Below, piece by piece: positions 23,349-34,519 of a DNA stretch of 64,000 nucleotides; the stretch's first letter is position 1; every line of letters begins with the position of its first letter. The stretch covers positions 62,001 to 126,000 of the forward strand of contig VCMS01000151.1 of NCBI GenBank assembly GCA_022539475.1. Direction: 5' to 3'. Source of the DNA: Gracilaria domingensis. Lineage: Eukaryota; Rhodophyta; Florideophyceae; Gracilariales; Gracilariaceae. The translations under genes and the position numbers were made by a program. The notes beneath the pieces were generated by a model, which was not told the DNA's origin, made no database searches, and saw nothing but the letters and a program-made list of their open reading frames with translations.

Positions 23349-24201
23349 TGTAGAGCAAAATGCCCTGAAAAGGGATGCACCGAGGTGTTTTTCATAGTCT
23401 GTTGATCCGTTACCGGCTTCGACACCTCATGTTATGAGAGGCTACTGTAATAGTGGCCCTATTATGTGGTATGCCTAGAAAGGATACTGTTTCTGCACAC
23501 GTGTTCTGAGTTAGCCCGATGCCGGGTGCACCGTGGCAAGCCTGCCACGGTTTCACGCGTGTAGGGTGTTGGCCCCCAGCGCCGGATAGTTAGATATTTC
23601 TAGTTGATATTTTCAACTGCCCTATATAAGTGGCGGCACTTGCCGGCACTTTACGGGAAGTAAACCTCAAGGAGGCTTCTGGCTCTGACTTTCTTGCCGG
23701 TTGTGAACGGTCTTCGTCTATAGTCGGGCAAGCTGCCGCAGTTCCGGGCTAGTCATCCGACCTCTACCATTGAGGAGTTCTAGTCCATCGTTTCGGCATC
23801 TTTGATGTTGTTTTATTGTTATTATTTCCGTCATACGGCTCCGATCACTCTGCCCTGTTATACAGGTTTGACCCACATTGTCTGGGAATATTTCTCGATC
23901 TCGCGAGTCAGTGCACCACTGCGTGGCTCGTTGGTTGCCCGTTTTACCCAACACCGTTGGCTTGGATATCTCCACTCGCTGTGGCTCTTCGTAATTACCC
24001 GGATTCTACGCCGATTCTACCTACCCCAATCTCCGGCTGCACACCCAGAACGGGGCTGCTTGGATTTACACCTGGCCTGTGTGAGCCATGCCGGAGGGTT
24101 CCACCATCGACCGTACCCCTACAGAGAGCGGGCTCGAACAACCTGTCCGTGCGCTACCCGCGAGGCGGCTCTTGTTTGCCCACTCGGAGGATTGCACCAC
24201 A
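23349..24201 (+). repeat. 3' LTR of element C
   Basis: The second copy of the 13236-14089 repeat. It is preceded by a purine tract and followed by TCTCG, the partner of TCTTG at the left end. Confidence 0.92.
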
Positions 24202-24442
24202 TCTCGAAGAGCAGTGTCTTTTTCTCATGCTGTTGCTGTCGACGGACGGTGATGCGGCTCCGACGCTGTGTTACAGGAAAAGAATTGGAAAGTCGTTTGG
24301 CACGTGTTGCCGCCTGTGCTCTGGATGTATACAAATCCAGAGCACGGGCGGCAAAATACGTATTTTATTCGGCATCGACGGTGACGATGATGATCTCAGT
24401 AAGACTACAGTATTGTTGTACCTACAGCGGTACTGTATGTAA
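24202..24442 (+). pseudogene. 3' part of the ORF split by element C
   Basis: Directly after the LTR the frame that entered element C at 13235 continues in phase for about 80 codons and ends at TAA 24440-24442. It contains a Cys cluster (GTCCRLCSGCIQI) and an acidic DGDDDD run, consistent with a metal-binding region. The family is unknown. Frame continuity together with the target duplication is good evidence that C landed inside a coding sequence. Confidence 0.5.
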
Positions 24443-24772
24443 CAATTGAACCTGACATCAGGTTTTTGTACGCGCAAGTGCGCGCGCAAATGTTTTCCAC
24501 CCTGCAAAGTAGTTACAGTATGCTTCGTTCGTGGTGTCATTGTATGCACAATCTGTCTACGAAAGCATTATTGTTCGCCTAGTTCAAGCTTGGAGCCTGA
24601 GATATTTAGTGTTTGGAAAAAATTGGCGGAAGTGCAGACGGCCATGCCTGCTCACCATGCGAATTGAGTAGAACTCAAGACACTCTGTACACTCTAGAAG
24701 AGATGTACTGTTCCCGTTCCCGTATCCGTCAACCAATAATGACGGTGCTCTATAATAACCCAGAGGGTCACG
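24443..24772. other. Unassigned spacer
   Basis: I see nothing certain. It holds a short palindrome (ACCTGACATCAGGT, about 24450-24463). The 3' end of the tyrosine-recombinase element must lie here or near 24773. Confidence 0.4.
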
Positions 24773-25417
24773 TTACGCTTCAGGTCTTGAAGGTGTATCC
24801 GCAGCATTAAGCGAAGTTGGAATGTGTAGAAGCGCAGCATGAATGTTTGACACGGTGGATAGAGCGGCAAATCGGTGGCACCGTAAAAGAATTGGCATGG
24901 ATGAAGATCTTTCTTTCGAGAGCGCACCAAGTGTCACAAGCGAATCGGTAAAGAGAATAACTTTGCAATGACTGAATCCCTGACTTACCATCCAGCTTAG
25001 AGAGAACAAAGCTGTAGCAGCCTCTAGGCAGTCTATGTGTTCAGGCGTTTTCCACTTGTGAACCAATTCAGGTGTCCATTCCGTAGATTTGTACAATTGC
25101 TGCACTTCGGTTTGCCAATTCATGTATTGCTGATGTTTGGGATCTGCGTGTCGCAGGTTTTGGCAGAAAATCAATAGAGTGCTTGCCACATTAACGCTAA
25201 CTTTCGCAGAGACGACTGCTTCAGCAATCGGCGATGCGTTAAAGAATATAACCAGTAACGAGATCGGAAGATTGATGTTGATGCAAGCCATACGTAGAAC
25301 GCTCGCAGGCATAGCAACTTCTCGTTTTGCCTGTTTGGAGATTATAATCGGCCGGTCCTCTGGTTCCCGGAGAATTCTAAAAGCGTCATTGAGACATGAG
25401 AGTAGTGGTCGGTTCAA
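24773..25417 (-). pseudogene. YR-element RNase H
   Basis: A 214-codon frame. It has IDCLEAATALFSLSWM, ILFTDSLVTLGALSKERSS (Asp in the LFTDS box) and the ending HIPTSLNAADTPSR, which matches the NxADxxSR block that closes DIRS-type RNase H. Confidence 0.7.
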
Positions 25418-26307
25418 AAGTGCTGGTCAGATGAGCTTGCCAAGGAGCGATTGACATTCGATCCGTCCAATGCTGCTAAAACGAAGCAAAGTATTTAAGA
25501 ATGGTCTCAATAATGTGAGTTTTTGAGCGTTTGGGAAAATGAAACCGTTCTGGAGATCCCAAGTGCATCCGATAAACGGTAAGTATTTCTTGACGACTTG
25601 GTCAAAGAGACAGGATTTGCTGAGCTGAACCAGGAGATTTGCAGAGCGAAATAGTGTCCTGATAGTTCTGTGGAGTCATAAGAGCGATTGATGAGGCCAG
25701 CACTCGACAACGACTGCGATATCGTCGATTATGTGTAGGAGAAATGCCTGCTCAGCGAAAGAAAAGGGAGAATTTTTTTTCACGGCAAAAGAGAACCAAG
25801 CACTTCGCAGCTTGCGGCGCAATTCGAGATTGTTCGAAGATATAGAAGGACTCCTGAAGCAATTTTGACGCGAACGTGTGACTAATATATACCGATCATT
25901 TAAACCCCATAGGCATTGAAGCTTGACAGGGTCGCAGCATCATCTGTCCAGATATGTCCGTATTGATGCTGAGAGGAAATATTAGTGAAAAGGAATGGTG
26001 AGAGATCTTCAGCACGAACTTTGAGTAAAGAGAACAGCTCCGAGAAACATGTCGGTAGCACAACATTGTGAAACATATTCGCAATGTCCAAGTACATCCC
26101 AGACAATTGTCTTCCGGGGCCAATTGAGTGAAAGAGGGAGGACTCAGAGAGAGAGACGTACGGGGGATCCTGTATCACTTCGTTTTGCAATATTGGCCAG
26201 GAAGTAAGACGGTCATCGGTCGGAGATTTGGTGACCGAAAAGAGAGTATTTGGATAACTTCTGCAAGCTTTGAGTAAGAACTGTCTTCTTCTGCTACTAA
26301 GGACCAT
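25418..26307 (-). pseudogene. YR-element reverse transcriptase
   Basis: The RT palm start is seen in the 25900-26307 frame as GMYLDIANMFHNVVLP (first catalytic Asp), a pattern of the DIRS/Ngaro group. The remaining palm and thumb to 25418 are worn, with only short open stretches. Confidence 0.6.
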
Positions 26308-26893
26308 CTAACCATTCCGGAGTTATTCATTCAATCCAAGAGCTGTAGATAGTTTGACTGCGCCCCATGCGTTATTGGGAGTGGTAAACGCTCACGTATC
26401 GCTGCCGAGTTGCTAGCCTCAAAAAGGGTTTGCTTGAGTCGAGACTGGGACTGAGCAAGTTGCTGGTAGACTGCTGGGGGAATTCTAGAGATCCAAAGAA
26501 GACAGACATCGGCGCTCGGTGGCTCTTTTGGAGGCGGAAGAGCAATTAGAGCTGGGTTGATTCTCTTGAACATACCTCGAGCGAAGGAGTCTTTGGGGTT
26601 TCTGAAAGGGTGTTTCAAGGGATCGGAGAAAGGAGCAGTGGAGGGAAGGCGAAAGAGGAAGTCTGGTAGCGTTTCCAGTCTGATTTCTTCTGTGCAAAGG
26701 CTATGGAAGGACGAAAGATTCGCCGAAACATGGGTGACAGCAGTTTTCTGCTGACGAGTGACGTAAGTGGGTGACTAAGAGGTCAATGACGGAGCATGGG
26801 GGCCAAGATACAAATTTTTAATAGCGTTCAGCGCGGCATGGGTAGAACTCGGGATGCCGGTGTGGGCTGAAGGAAATGGAAATAGAGGCTTTC
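26308..26893 (-). pseudogene. YR-element Gag-RT linker
   Basis: A minus-strand open stretch at 26331-26618 with a Pro-rich middle (INPALIALPPPKEPPSADVC) lies between Gag and RT. No motif beyond that. Confidence 0.4.
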
Positions 26894-28284
26894 CTAGCTT
26901 CGCTCCGTGTGGCCCTTGTCTTTGTTTGGGTGATCGGATTGTTTGTCTGCATAGGGAGTTCGTCTCGAGTGGTGTCGGATCTTGGCTTTTGCTTCTTGAA
27001 TTGTTTTCATGGCCGACAGTCTCTTCTTCTGTAGAGAAATATTATTTGTCACTACGTCCTCCAGATCCTGGGATCTCACCGTTCCTTGCGGGAGTGTTTC
27101 GATAAGGTGCATTACCTCCTCCCACGCGTCGCGCTTGTGGGTGTGCAACCCTTTTGAAAGGTCTTTTTCCACGCGGAGAATTGCAGATAGTTGCCGAAGG
27201 GCAACCTCCAAGGAAGGACTCTGCTCGAGTGCTTGCGGGGGGGACTCGTGGACTAATATCTCTAGATGAATGATTCTTCCAAGAGTCACGGCTTCGATCT
27301 CTGATGGGAGTGGCTGTCCAGTTACGCTCCGTTTCCAATGTTTGAAATGATGTTGAAGGAAGGTTGAGATGTCCGTTCCTTTGGAGGTGAGTATAGAGAA
27401 TATCGTTGGACCGATGAGCTGCTCGACCTTTAAACTTGTGGAGGTTATACCCTTTCCCGGATCGTGAGCTAAAGCAATTTGGTGTGCGTTGGATACTCCA
27501 AAAGAGAAGGTCTTGGGGCTGATTACTTGCTTCAACTTCTTAATAGGGGGCTCTCCATTGCCATCTTCTGAATTCTCTGAGTCTACGTTGTTCTGATTCG
27601 CTTGTGCAGATGGACCTGATAGGAATAGAAGACCTCCTGCGGTGAAAGAGACTGAGGATGGGGCAGTGGATCGTCGTAAGTTTGGAATGACAGCGGGAGT
27701 GCCAGTTTGCTTGATTTGGGATGAGGTGGCAATTAGCCAAGACATGACTACCGATGCGGCTTCAAACGGATCGTTCTGTGGAATGGAACAGGGCGACAAG
27801 GACGGCTCCTGTTTCAAAGCCGAATTCCTGAGTTTCTTCGGCTGATCCCGGTGATGGCGCGCCATTGCCATGACTTGAGATGGGGTCATTTTCATGAGAC
27901 TATCCAAATTCTGGGCGTCTGTTCCACTTTGATTCTGAGGAAGGTGAATTCGATATCTCGGAGACGGAAAACATCCAGCAACAGTTGGTCTTTGCCCGGA
28001 AATGGGCCGTGACTGGTGCGGAGGTGAGGAGGGGCGCTTTGAGAGATGGTAAGCAGCTGACCATTAGACAGATTAGTCATAAAGTATGCGGAGCTTTTAG
28101 AACTGAGGTTTCCGAAGGTCGGAAGTGAGGACGATGGGGCGCTTAGAGGCTGCTCGGCGATAGGGACTGCTCCAGGTGAGGTGACAAGCATAGAATCATA
28201 CAGACTTAGGAAAGTTGGGACCTGAGATATGCCCTCACCGACTGCGGGTGCCTGCGGGTTTGAAGGCTGCACTTGGTTAGACAT
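26894..28284 (-). pseudogene. YR-element Gag-like protein
   Basis: Two adjoining frames (27892-28284 and 26894-27907). The first is a Ser/Pro-rich N-terminus starting MSNQVQPSNP. The second has an FTAGG-containing linker, a helical middle and a basic C-terminal end (KAKIRHHSRRTPYADKQSDH). No zinc knuckle is seen, as is common for DIRS-type Gag. The assignment rests on position and composition. Confidence 0.5.
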
Positions 28285-28530
28285 CTTACTATGTCAATAA
28301 GACGAAAAACGATACCAAGCAGGTTCGGTTTTGGTCGAATGTTAACAATAAAGGCAGTTACTGTGGATGCGGTAGAGTGAGAAGTCCAGGGAGAAGTGAA
28401 CGGATAGGATTCCGAGTGAAGCTGGGTCGGTCGTCGTTGTTGGGTTAGAAACGTTTGTTATGAATTGTAGACTGAACTATGTCTGACCGTTGAGATTTCA
28501 TTTCAAAATCAGGAGGTAGTGGAGTCATTG

Positions 28531-29298
28531 TTAAAGCGCCTTGAGCAGAGAAGGGCGTTTCAAGCGCCATTCAAGAGTTGAAGTACTTGGTTTTGCGCAA
28601 GAACGAATGTGAAGTTGGCTTCGTGTTGGGATGTTCATGTTAAGAATCCACGACTTGCCGTTGTCGAGGTAGTTTCTGTGGGAGTTGAGAGATTTCCAAC
28701 GCCCGTTAATGGCGATTTGCTCGACTCGGTTTCCTTTGATGGAGTCGTCGGTGGCCTTGCCGATGCGAGCGGATTGGGATGTGAGTTTGGCTTGGGATAT
28801 CTGAAATTGTTTTGCAACGCGCTTGATATTGAGTTCGTAAGATTGATGACTCAAATTAGGAGCGAAGAAGGATAGGCGGAGATTTGTGTTGCGGTACAGG
28901 ACGAGGAATTTGACAATATCCGGGTCGGTGATTGGGACAAATTACAAGCGGTCTGTTTTTCTAAACGTCTTCGCATTACGTATGTTGATCCCCGCCGTGT
29001 TCAGACCGAAGGAAGATAAACGAACATCTCTGGGTAGAGCGATGTGATTCCATCTCAGTTCACGAGCTTCAGACACTCTTAAGTAAGCTCCGTACGAGAC
29101 AAGCAAAACCGCAGCAGCTGTGTTCTGCTTTGTCCGCAGCAGCGCGTATGCAAAGGCGAGACATGTTTCCTTCGTCAAGGGAGCAGAAGAAAGCGCTGGT
29201 TTGATATGTCTCCATCCTGCAATACATCTCCTGGAAAGAGCAAAGTCGTGCTTCAGGGAAAGAATCATGAGAAGCACCATACAAAGAAGGTTGGACAT
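28531..29298 (-). pseudogene. YR-element tyrosine recombinase
   Basis: The frame at 28942-29298 has LLVSYGAYLRVSEARELRW, matching the box with the first catalytic Arg. The frame at 28531-28854 has the second box (LTSQSARIGKAT) and the C-terminal GRWKSLNSHRNYLDNG with the candidate nucleophile Tyr. This combination is specific to tyrosine recombinases. Confidence 0.75.
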
Positions 29299-29727
29299 TT
29301 ACTGGCGATTACCAGGTCTTGAGTTTCGCATGAATTGCTCTTGGATGTATGTAGCAATTCGTTGATCCAAGGTCAGGTACAATCCGGATGCGAAACAAGG
29401 AGAGTTCATAAAAGGATCTAGAGCTGATTCGTACTTCAGTTGCCGTTTCGGACAGATTTTAGCCGATACCCAAAGATTTTCTTCGAAGAAACGTCTGGAG
29501 GGACGAAAAAGAAAAGCTCAAGAACTGTTTGGAGGAAAGGAGCGGCTGCTAGAGCAGTAAGAGAGTGGTGGCTTGGCGACTCTGTACTTCAATTCTGTAG
29601 ACTTTGTTGGTTGAATTGTGCGAGACACGTCGATGACGGATCGGCACGGTGGGACCTGAGCATAGATAAAGCAGATTTTGAAAAGGGAGATGTAGTAGGG
29701 CGCATCATGGCCCGTTTTCAGTCGCAA

Positions 29728-30669
29728 AATACTGTGAAAACGAGAAAGGTTAGTGAATAACGAAGGAAGAAAGGGATAAGAAAGACGTAGTGAATGACCA
29801 AGGTGTAGGGTCTTTGGTTTGAGACAAACATCTGTGTCGCATGTAAAGAGTCTTGAAAGCGTTGCGCGAAGAAAAGAGGGTGAACTCAGGGGTTACATCA
29901 AAGAGTGACGGATGTAATGGTGTGTGAAACGGTTTACATATAAGCACCTGTTAAGTTATACAGAAAGATCGCGTCGCAGGTGATTAGACAGGAAGGACGG
30001 AGGGGCAACGCGTTTGGAATTGTGCTGTAATAGACACGCAGGCAGCGTTCAACAGAAAATCTGATGTTGATGGAAAAGAATCAGGGTATGAGAAAGGTTT
30101 TCTGACCTCCAACACGATGTAAATGTGCAGGAGAGAAGCAAATTAATGCGCGACACGTATTGGTGAATGAAAGAAATAGAGATTGTCAAAAAACGATTTC
30201 TCGCGCTGCCAAACAGCGATCAGATGTCAAACACCAAATACGCCGACGTTTGGTACAGCGAATAATGTTGAACCGAAGAGCTTGCAGAGATTGCAAACAG
30301 CCATCAGACGATTTTCGCAGCGAACAGAGGGATAGAGCTGCAGATTCAGCAGCAAACAGGCGCAGATAGCTATCGAAGTGCTCTGAACACGACAACTCGA
30401 CGGCGGACGTCTGAGTCCACCGAGTTGGATAGAGCATCTCACGCCTGATAGCTGAATCAATTGCTCAAATAAATCGACTTTTCCGGTTCCTAGAAATTCT
30501 ATTCTGGAGTGCCAAGTCGAAGAGTGTTTGTCATGTCACTGCGAGGATCAAACTTGTCCACACCAACATCCACCGATTCAGTAGTTTTCAGACTCGGTGG
30601 GGATGCCTATAAATGCCTCTCCGACTTCGGAGGGCAACCTGGAGTGAAGCAGACAGCTTCACGAACAGA
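29728..30669. other. Unassigned; possible LTR of element F
   Basis: No coding domain is seen. A TATA-like TATAAAT lies at 30608-30614, and Gag of element F starts about 500 bp further on. Part of this stretch (about 30360 onward, continuing after the MITE to about 31100) may therefore be the 5' LTR and leader of F. No second LTR copy was found to prove it. Confidence 0.35.
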
Positions 30670-30948
30670 CCCTATGAACATCGAAAATGGCCGAAATATG
30701 GCCAAAACATGACCGAAATGTGGGAGTTTAGCTCAAAAGTTTATCAGAATGTGTAACTGGTGAAGATAAACAATTTTCATTTTTTAGTGGCCATATTTCG
30801 GCCCCATTTGGGACATATTTTGGCACTCTCTTCGAAGATGAAAGTTGTGTTTTTTGACGAAATACATGTTCTCACAAATTTTCGAGCTAAACGCCCACAT
30901 TTCGGTGATGTTTGGGCCATATTTCGGCCATTTTCGATGTTCATAGGG
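30670..30948. mobile_element. Foldback MITE, 279 bp
   Basis: Starts CCCTATGAACATCGAAAATGG and ends with its inverse complement. The inverted arms are about 100 bp each with some mismatches. CAGA lies directly outside both ends (30666-30669 and 30949-30952), fitting a 4-bp target duplication. GGCCGAAATATGGCC occurs at 30689, and its inverse at 30789 and 30915. It has no coding capacity and must be moved by a transposase encoded elsewhere. Confidence 0.8.
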
Positions 30949-31103
30949 CAGATGTACCCGTTCTACTCTTTCTCTTACTCCACGCACACTGCACAGCTTC
31001 TCATATCCTTCTACGCAAAATTTTGCAGGCCACCAACAGGCTAGCGCTATACTTGTCAACAAAGCGCTTCGCTTTTTAAAGGGCATCTCTATTTCCTTTC
31101 CTG

Positions 31104-32189
31104 TTGAAAGTCTGCCGTACGGTTTCCTCTAATTTTGGCGTTGTTTTTGTTATCCAGCCTCTGTTACTGAAGAAACTTGATCAGCCCTCACTCATCAAAT
31201 TTGAAAAGGCGTACGCCGCATATCGCGCCAAGGTAAAAGATGTGAACAAAGACCATGACGAGAGCTCAAAGCCTTCTGTCGCCAGTATCAAGGACTGTAT
31301 GGAATCAGCAACACTACACGCACTCTGTTTTATTGGAGAGATCAACAGTGCCAATACGGTCGAAGAAGCTACAAATGAAATGGTCAAAACCTGGTTTGGG
31401 AAGTGGATTCCAAAAGATCTAGCGGAGAGAATAGAAGCTAAGTTTCGATCTGTTACCTTCAAGGCGAAGAAAGAGGACCCAGCTGGTGGTGTAGCCAGTT
31501 TTAGCATTGATATTATTACGGCTCTGGATCAAAATAGCGCCTCTGAAGTCCTCAAAGACGTCGATAGGGCCAAGAAATTTATTGACCGGTTCGTTAGTAA
31601 ATTTACAACGCAGGTTCTCCAAGAACGGATTAAAATGATACGGCGTGGATGGGAGAAAGAACAGTTGGCCAATATCAAATTATTCAAAGACGAAGTGTCT
31701 AACATTGCGTTAGAAATATCCCTAACTGAGACCGCGCTTGCGAGGGTTCACCCAAAGCAATCAAGAGCCCTAGGAGATCGTCCTCGCAGACGGGATGACT
31801 CCTCGAAGGTCAGTCAACCAGCCAAGAAGGTACATGGATATCAGATTGGCGACGCTAAAGCGACTGGAAAGCGAAAGGAGAGCGAATGGGATCAGTCTTT
31901 TCTCAACCCCGACTGCAAAAGGATTCATCGCTTAAAGGATTGTCCGAACACATCTACTGATCGGGAAGAGGAACTGTTCGAACAGCATTACGGAAACAAG
32001 AACAGAAAATATGCGAAGACTGTAAGCGCTGCTATAACATCTAACTTTACACTACCTGAGGCAAGTACGGTCCGGTTTAGGGTCTCATTGGAGGATTCGT
32101 TCTTTGATATAGTACTTGGTTTATTCTGGCACGGATTTCAGCGCCATCGATGCCAATGTTTTCAACCAAGTTGTCTCTGCAGTGCCTAG
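31104..32189 (+). pseudogene. Element F Gag
   Basis: A 361-codon frame. The capsid-like part has SLIKFEKAYAAYRAKVKD and a long helical region (VLQERIKMIRRGWEKEQLAN). A knuckle-like stretch (FLNPDCKRIHRLKDCPNTS) has the form seen in Gag proteins of oomycete- and alga-type gypsy elements. The true start may be a later codon. Confidence 0.65.
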
Positions 32190-33696
32190 TTTATCTGTCA
32201 AAGTGTTTGAAAAGCCTATTCCTCTGGCAGGCGCTTTCACCTCTGACACGGACAGTACTGTGTATGCTTCTCAATCCGTGGTTCTTTCAATCACCATATA
32301 CCTCCCTGGGTTCAACATTTCAGTGGTGTACGAGGCGTAGAGTTCTTTGTCGTTGATTGACCGATGGAGGAAATGCATTTGGGAAGACCATTCCTAAATT
32401 CTATTGGGTTCATCATAGGAGACTACCTGAAGCTCGTCCGAGATGATATTGACGATCGACATGTGGATGAACTCGACTCAAAGCAGTTGAAGCTGGCAGC
32501 CGCGAAGTACCAAGGCTTGCCGTATGCAAACAATGAGGACGATGACCCCATTGAAGTTCCTGAATCTCTCGCTGCCGGAATTGGGACAGACAGTGAGGCA
32601 TCCATCAATCAGGCATTCTCCAAAATGCTTGTTGAAGCGGAAAATAACGAAATGTCAGTACAGTCCTTGAAAGATTTGAAAGATCCTCTCCAGGAATATA
32701 GGGATGTTTTTCGCATCAAGCTAGGACCTGATTCTCCTGTTAATATCGAAAACCTCGTCATAACTCCGGTTTCTAATGCTAAGCCATATAGATGTTCTCA
32801 ACATCGCAATGCGTCGCAGCAAAGAGACGTTATTATCCAAACAGTCCGTGAACTCGAAGCGGTTGGTGCAGTCTGCAAGAACTCCTCCGCTCGTTGGGCT
32901 TCACCTGCACTCGCTGTCTCAAAGCCTGGCTCTACTAAGCTTCGTTTTACTGTCTACCTCCGAGGCCCAAACGCGCGCACCATACCCATCCAATCAGCAA
33001 TGACTCATTTAGACTCCAAATTTCAAGATATCAGTGAAAGCGTTTGCTTCGCCAATCTTGACCTCGCTCATGGTTATTAGCAGGTGCCACTTTCTCCTGA
33101 ATCACAGGAAATGATGTCCATCCAGACACCCATAGGTGTTTATTCATCAAAACGCCTTCTAGAGGGTGGAAATGATTCTGGTAATCAATTTCAAGCAGTC
33201 CTTGCTCAGAAGTTCGAAGGTCACGTCCAAAAAGTTTCTGCAATGGATTTACGATTTCTTGTTCTACGCTAAGAACAAACAAGAGCTACTCAGCAGTCAA
33301 CGATCCCTCTTATCCGTGTGTAAGGAAATCGGACTGAAGGTGCACGCTGAGAAAACAACCCTGTTTACCAAGAAGGTTACGTTCTGCGGCCGAATCATAA
33401 CTCCGGAGGGCGTACAATACCAACCTCATCATTATGAGTCAATGCTCTCGATGCGCACACCATCCTTTGCAAGCGAGCTTCAACAGTTTGTTTGCGCCAC
33501 GAACTGGATGCGAAACTCCATACCTGAGTACTCTAAGCGCATCGCACCGCTACATCACCTGCTTGAGGACTGTTACCCCAGGGCAGGTAAGCACACGAAA
33601 CGAACTCTCCGCAATCTATCCATCACCACCACGTGGGGCACAGAACATGATGCGGCTTTCGCTGACATCAAGAACCAACTCGCTGCCTCTGTGTAA
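32190..33696 (+). pseudogene. Element F protease end and RT
   Basis: The frame 32364-33080 begins with a protease C-terminal block (HLGRPFLNSIGF), then RT fingers (LEAVGAVCKNSSARWASPAL) and the palm start CFANLDLAHGY. The frame 33166-33696 carries the RT palm end and thumb (CKEIGLKVHAEKTTLFTKKV and QFVCATNWMRNSIPEYSKRI). Confidence 0.7.
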
Positions 33697-34519
33697 CGAA
33701 CTACGAGAGTGCTCGTGAAAAAGTGTGAGAGTTCGATGCCTCTATTTTACTGAGAGGGCAAAGAATGACTGCTTAAGAGCAGTTGGGTGACGCTGAATTG
33801 GGAAACGACTCGCTATCCGAATGTTTCCCAATCGGGAACTCTACCCACGAGTGCAACCTAGAATGTCCTACAACTCGTGGGGTCTTAGGTGGCCGTTCTG
33901 GCCGGCAACCTACACCGATCTACAACTGTATTGAAGCCAGAACTGGCTACACTCCCCTCTTTCAAAGACCTATTTGCAAACAGGCGCTCTTAGCCAGCTT
34001 CGCGGGATTGTTTTTGCGTTTCGGAAGACGTTGCAGCATGACCGGCACGTCCTGGTTTAGAGTTACACATTATGAAATGTTCGAGATTTTCATCTGGATC
34101 TCGTTCGCCTTGTGGCCGTGAAGGCCAAGGGATTGGTATCCTCTTTCGTGGTGGTTTAACACGTACATTGCTAGGAATGATACTGAACATCTCTCTCGAG
34201 AGATATACTGGGATATATGTAATTGATTTATATTACAGGCGCATATGCGCAGTGATAGAGCTCCTGCAATTAATCTGGCTCGGTGGGGAGATACGCAGTT
34301 TTGGAGGTTTACGCCATCTCAAGATAGTACTTAAGTAGCTTGTAGTGGTCGGCAAGTGACTTCAACAAAACTAATCGACTATCTATCTTCTACAATAAAG
34401 TACATTCAACTTTACGTCGTCTTGCGACACTACGCGACACAGCCTTTTTGGGGCCGCACGTCCATCTGCGCATGCAGCCTATTCCGGGGCCGCCACTGTG
34501 CCACCCCGACGCCGTTCGC
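33697..34519. other. Junction between elements F and E
   Basis: No domain is recognised. It should contain the right limit of F and the 3' LTR of E, but I found no second copy of any part to define either. Confidence 0.4.

Larger units (their letters stand above)
13236..24201 (+). mobile_element. Element C: Ty3/gypsy chromodomain retrotransposon
   Basis: An 11-kb plus-strand element with LTRs of about 854 bp (13236-14089 and 23349-24201). They differ at about thirty sites by eye, so it is older than B and D. The bases outside the ends are TCTTG and TCTCG, a slightly diverged 5-bp target duplication. Order: LTR, primer-binding site, Gag, protease, RT, RNase H, integrase, long Pro/Glu-rich tail, chromodomain, 1.6 kb noncoding, polypurine tract, LTR. 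Coding is broken in several places. Its chromodomain and primer site resemble those of element D, suggesting one lineage. Palindromes of the form CCG-N5-8-CGG recur through it. Confidence 0.92.
24773..29727 (-). mobile_element. Tyrosine-recombinase (DIRS/Ngaro-like) retroelement
   Basis: A minus-strand element of about 5 kb. Reading in its own direction, the parts are a tyrosine recombinase (about 29300-28640), Gag (28284-26894), a linker, RT (26307 to about 25500) and RNase H (25417-24773). YR retroelements use a recombinase instead of a DDE integrase and have no target duplication. Published orders place the recombinase after Gag or after RNase H, so YR before Gag is odd (see findings). It is broken in several places. 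I could not find its terminal repeats, so the limits are those of the coding parts. Confidence 0.7.
31104..33696 (+). mobile_element. Element F: Ty3/gypsy remnant
   Basis: A plus-strand remnant with Gag, protease end and part of RT, then nothing recognisable after 33696. RNase H and integrase are not seen. It is related to element E by RT (both share the NWMR/ISIP-type thumb and LDLAHGY/FDLLHGY palm pattern). It is broken in several places and truncated at the right. LTRs were not identified. Confidence 0.7.

Noticed and set aside
33890-34130. Two GGCC-N5-GGCC palindromes near the E/F junction
   Set aside because: Only two copies, with no spacing pattern. Chance is enough to explain them.
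33697-34519. LTRs of elements E and F
   Set aside because: TG- and CA-like ends and TATA-like boxes can be picked out, but no second copy supports any limit.
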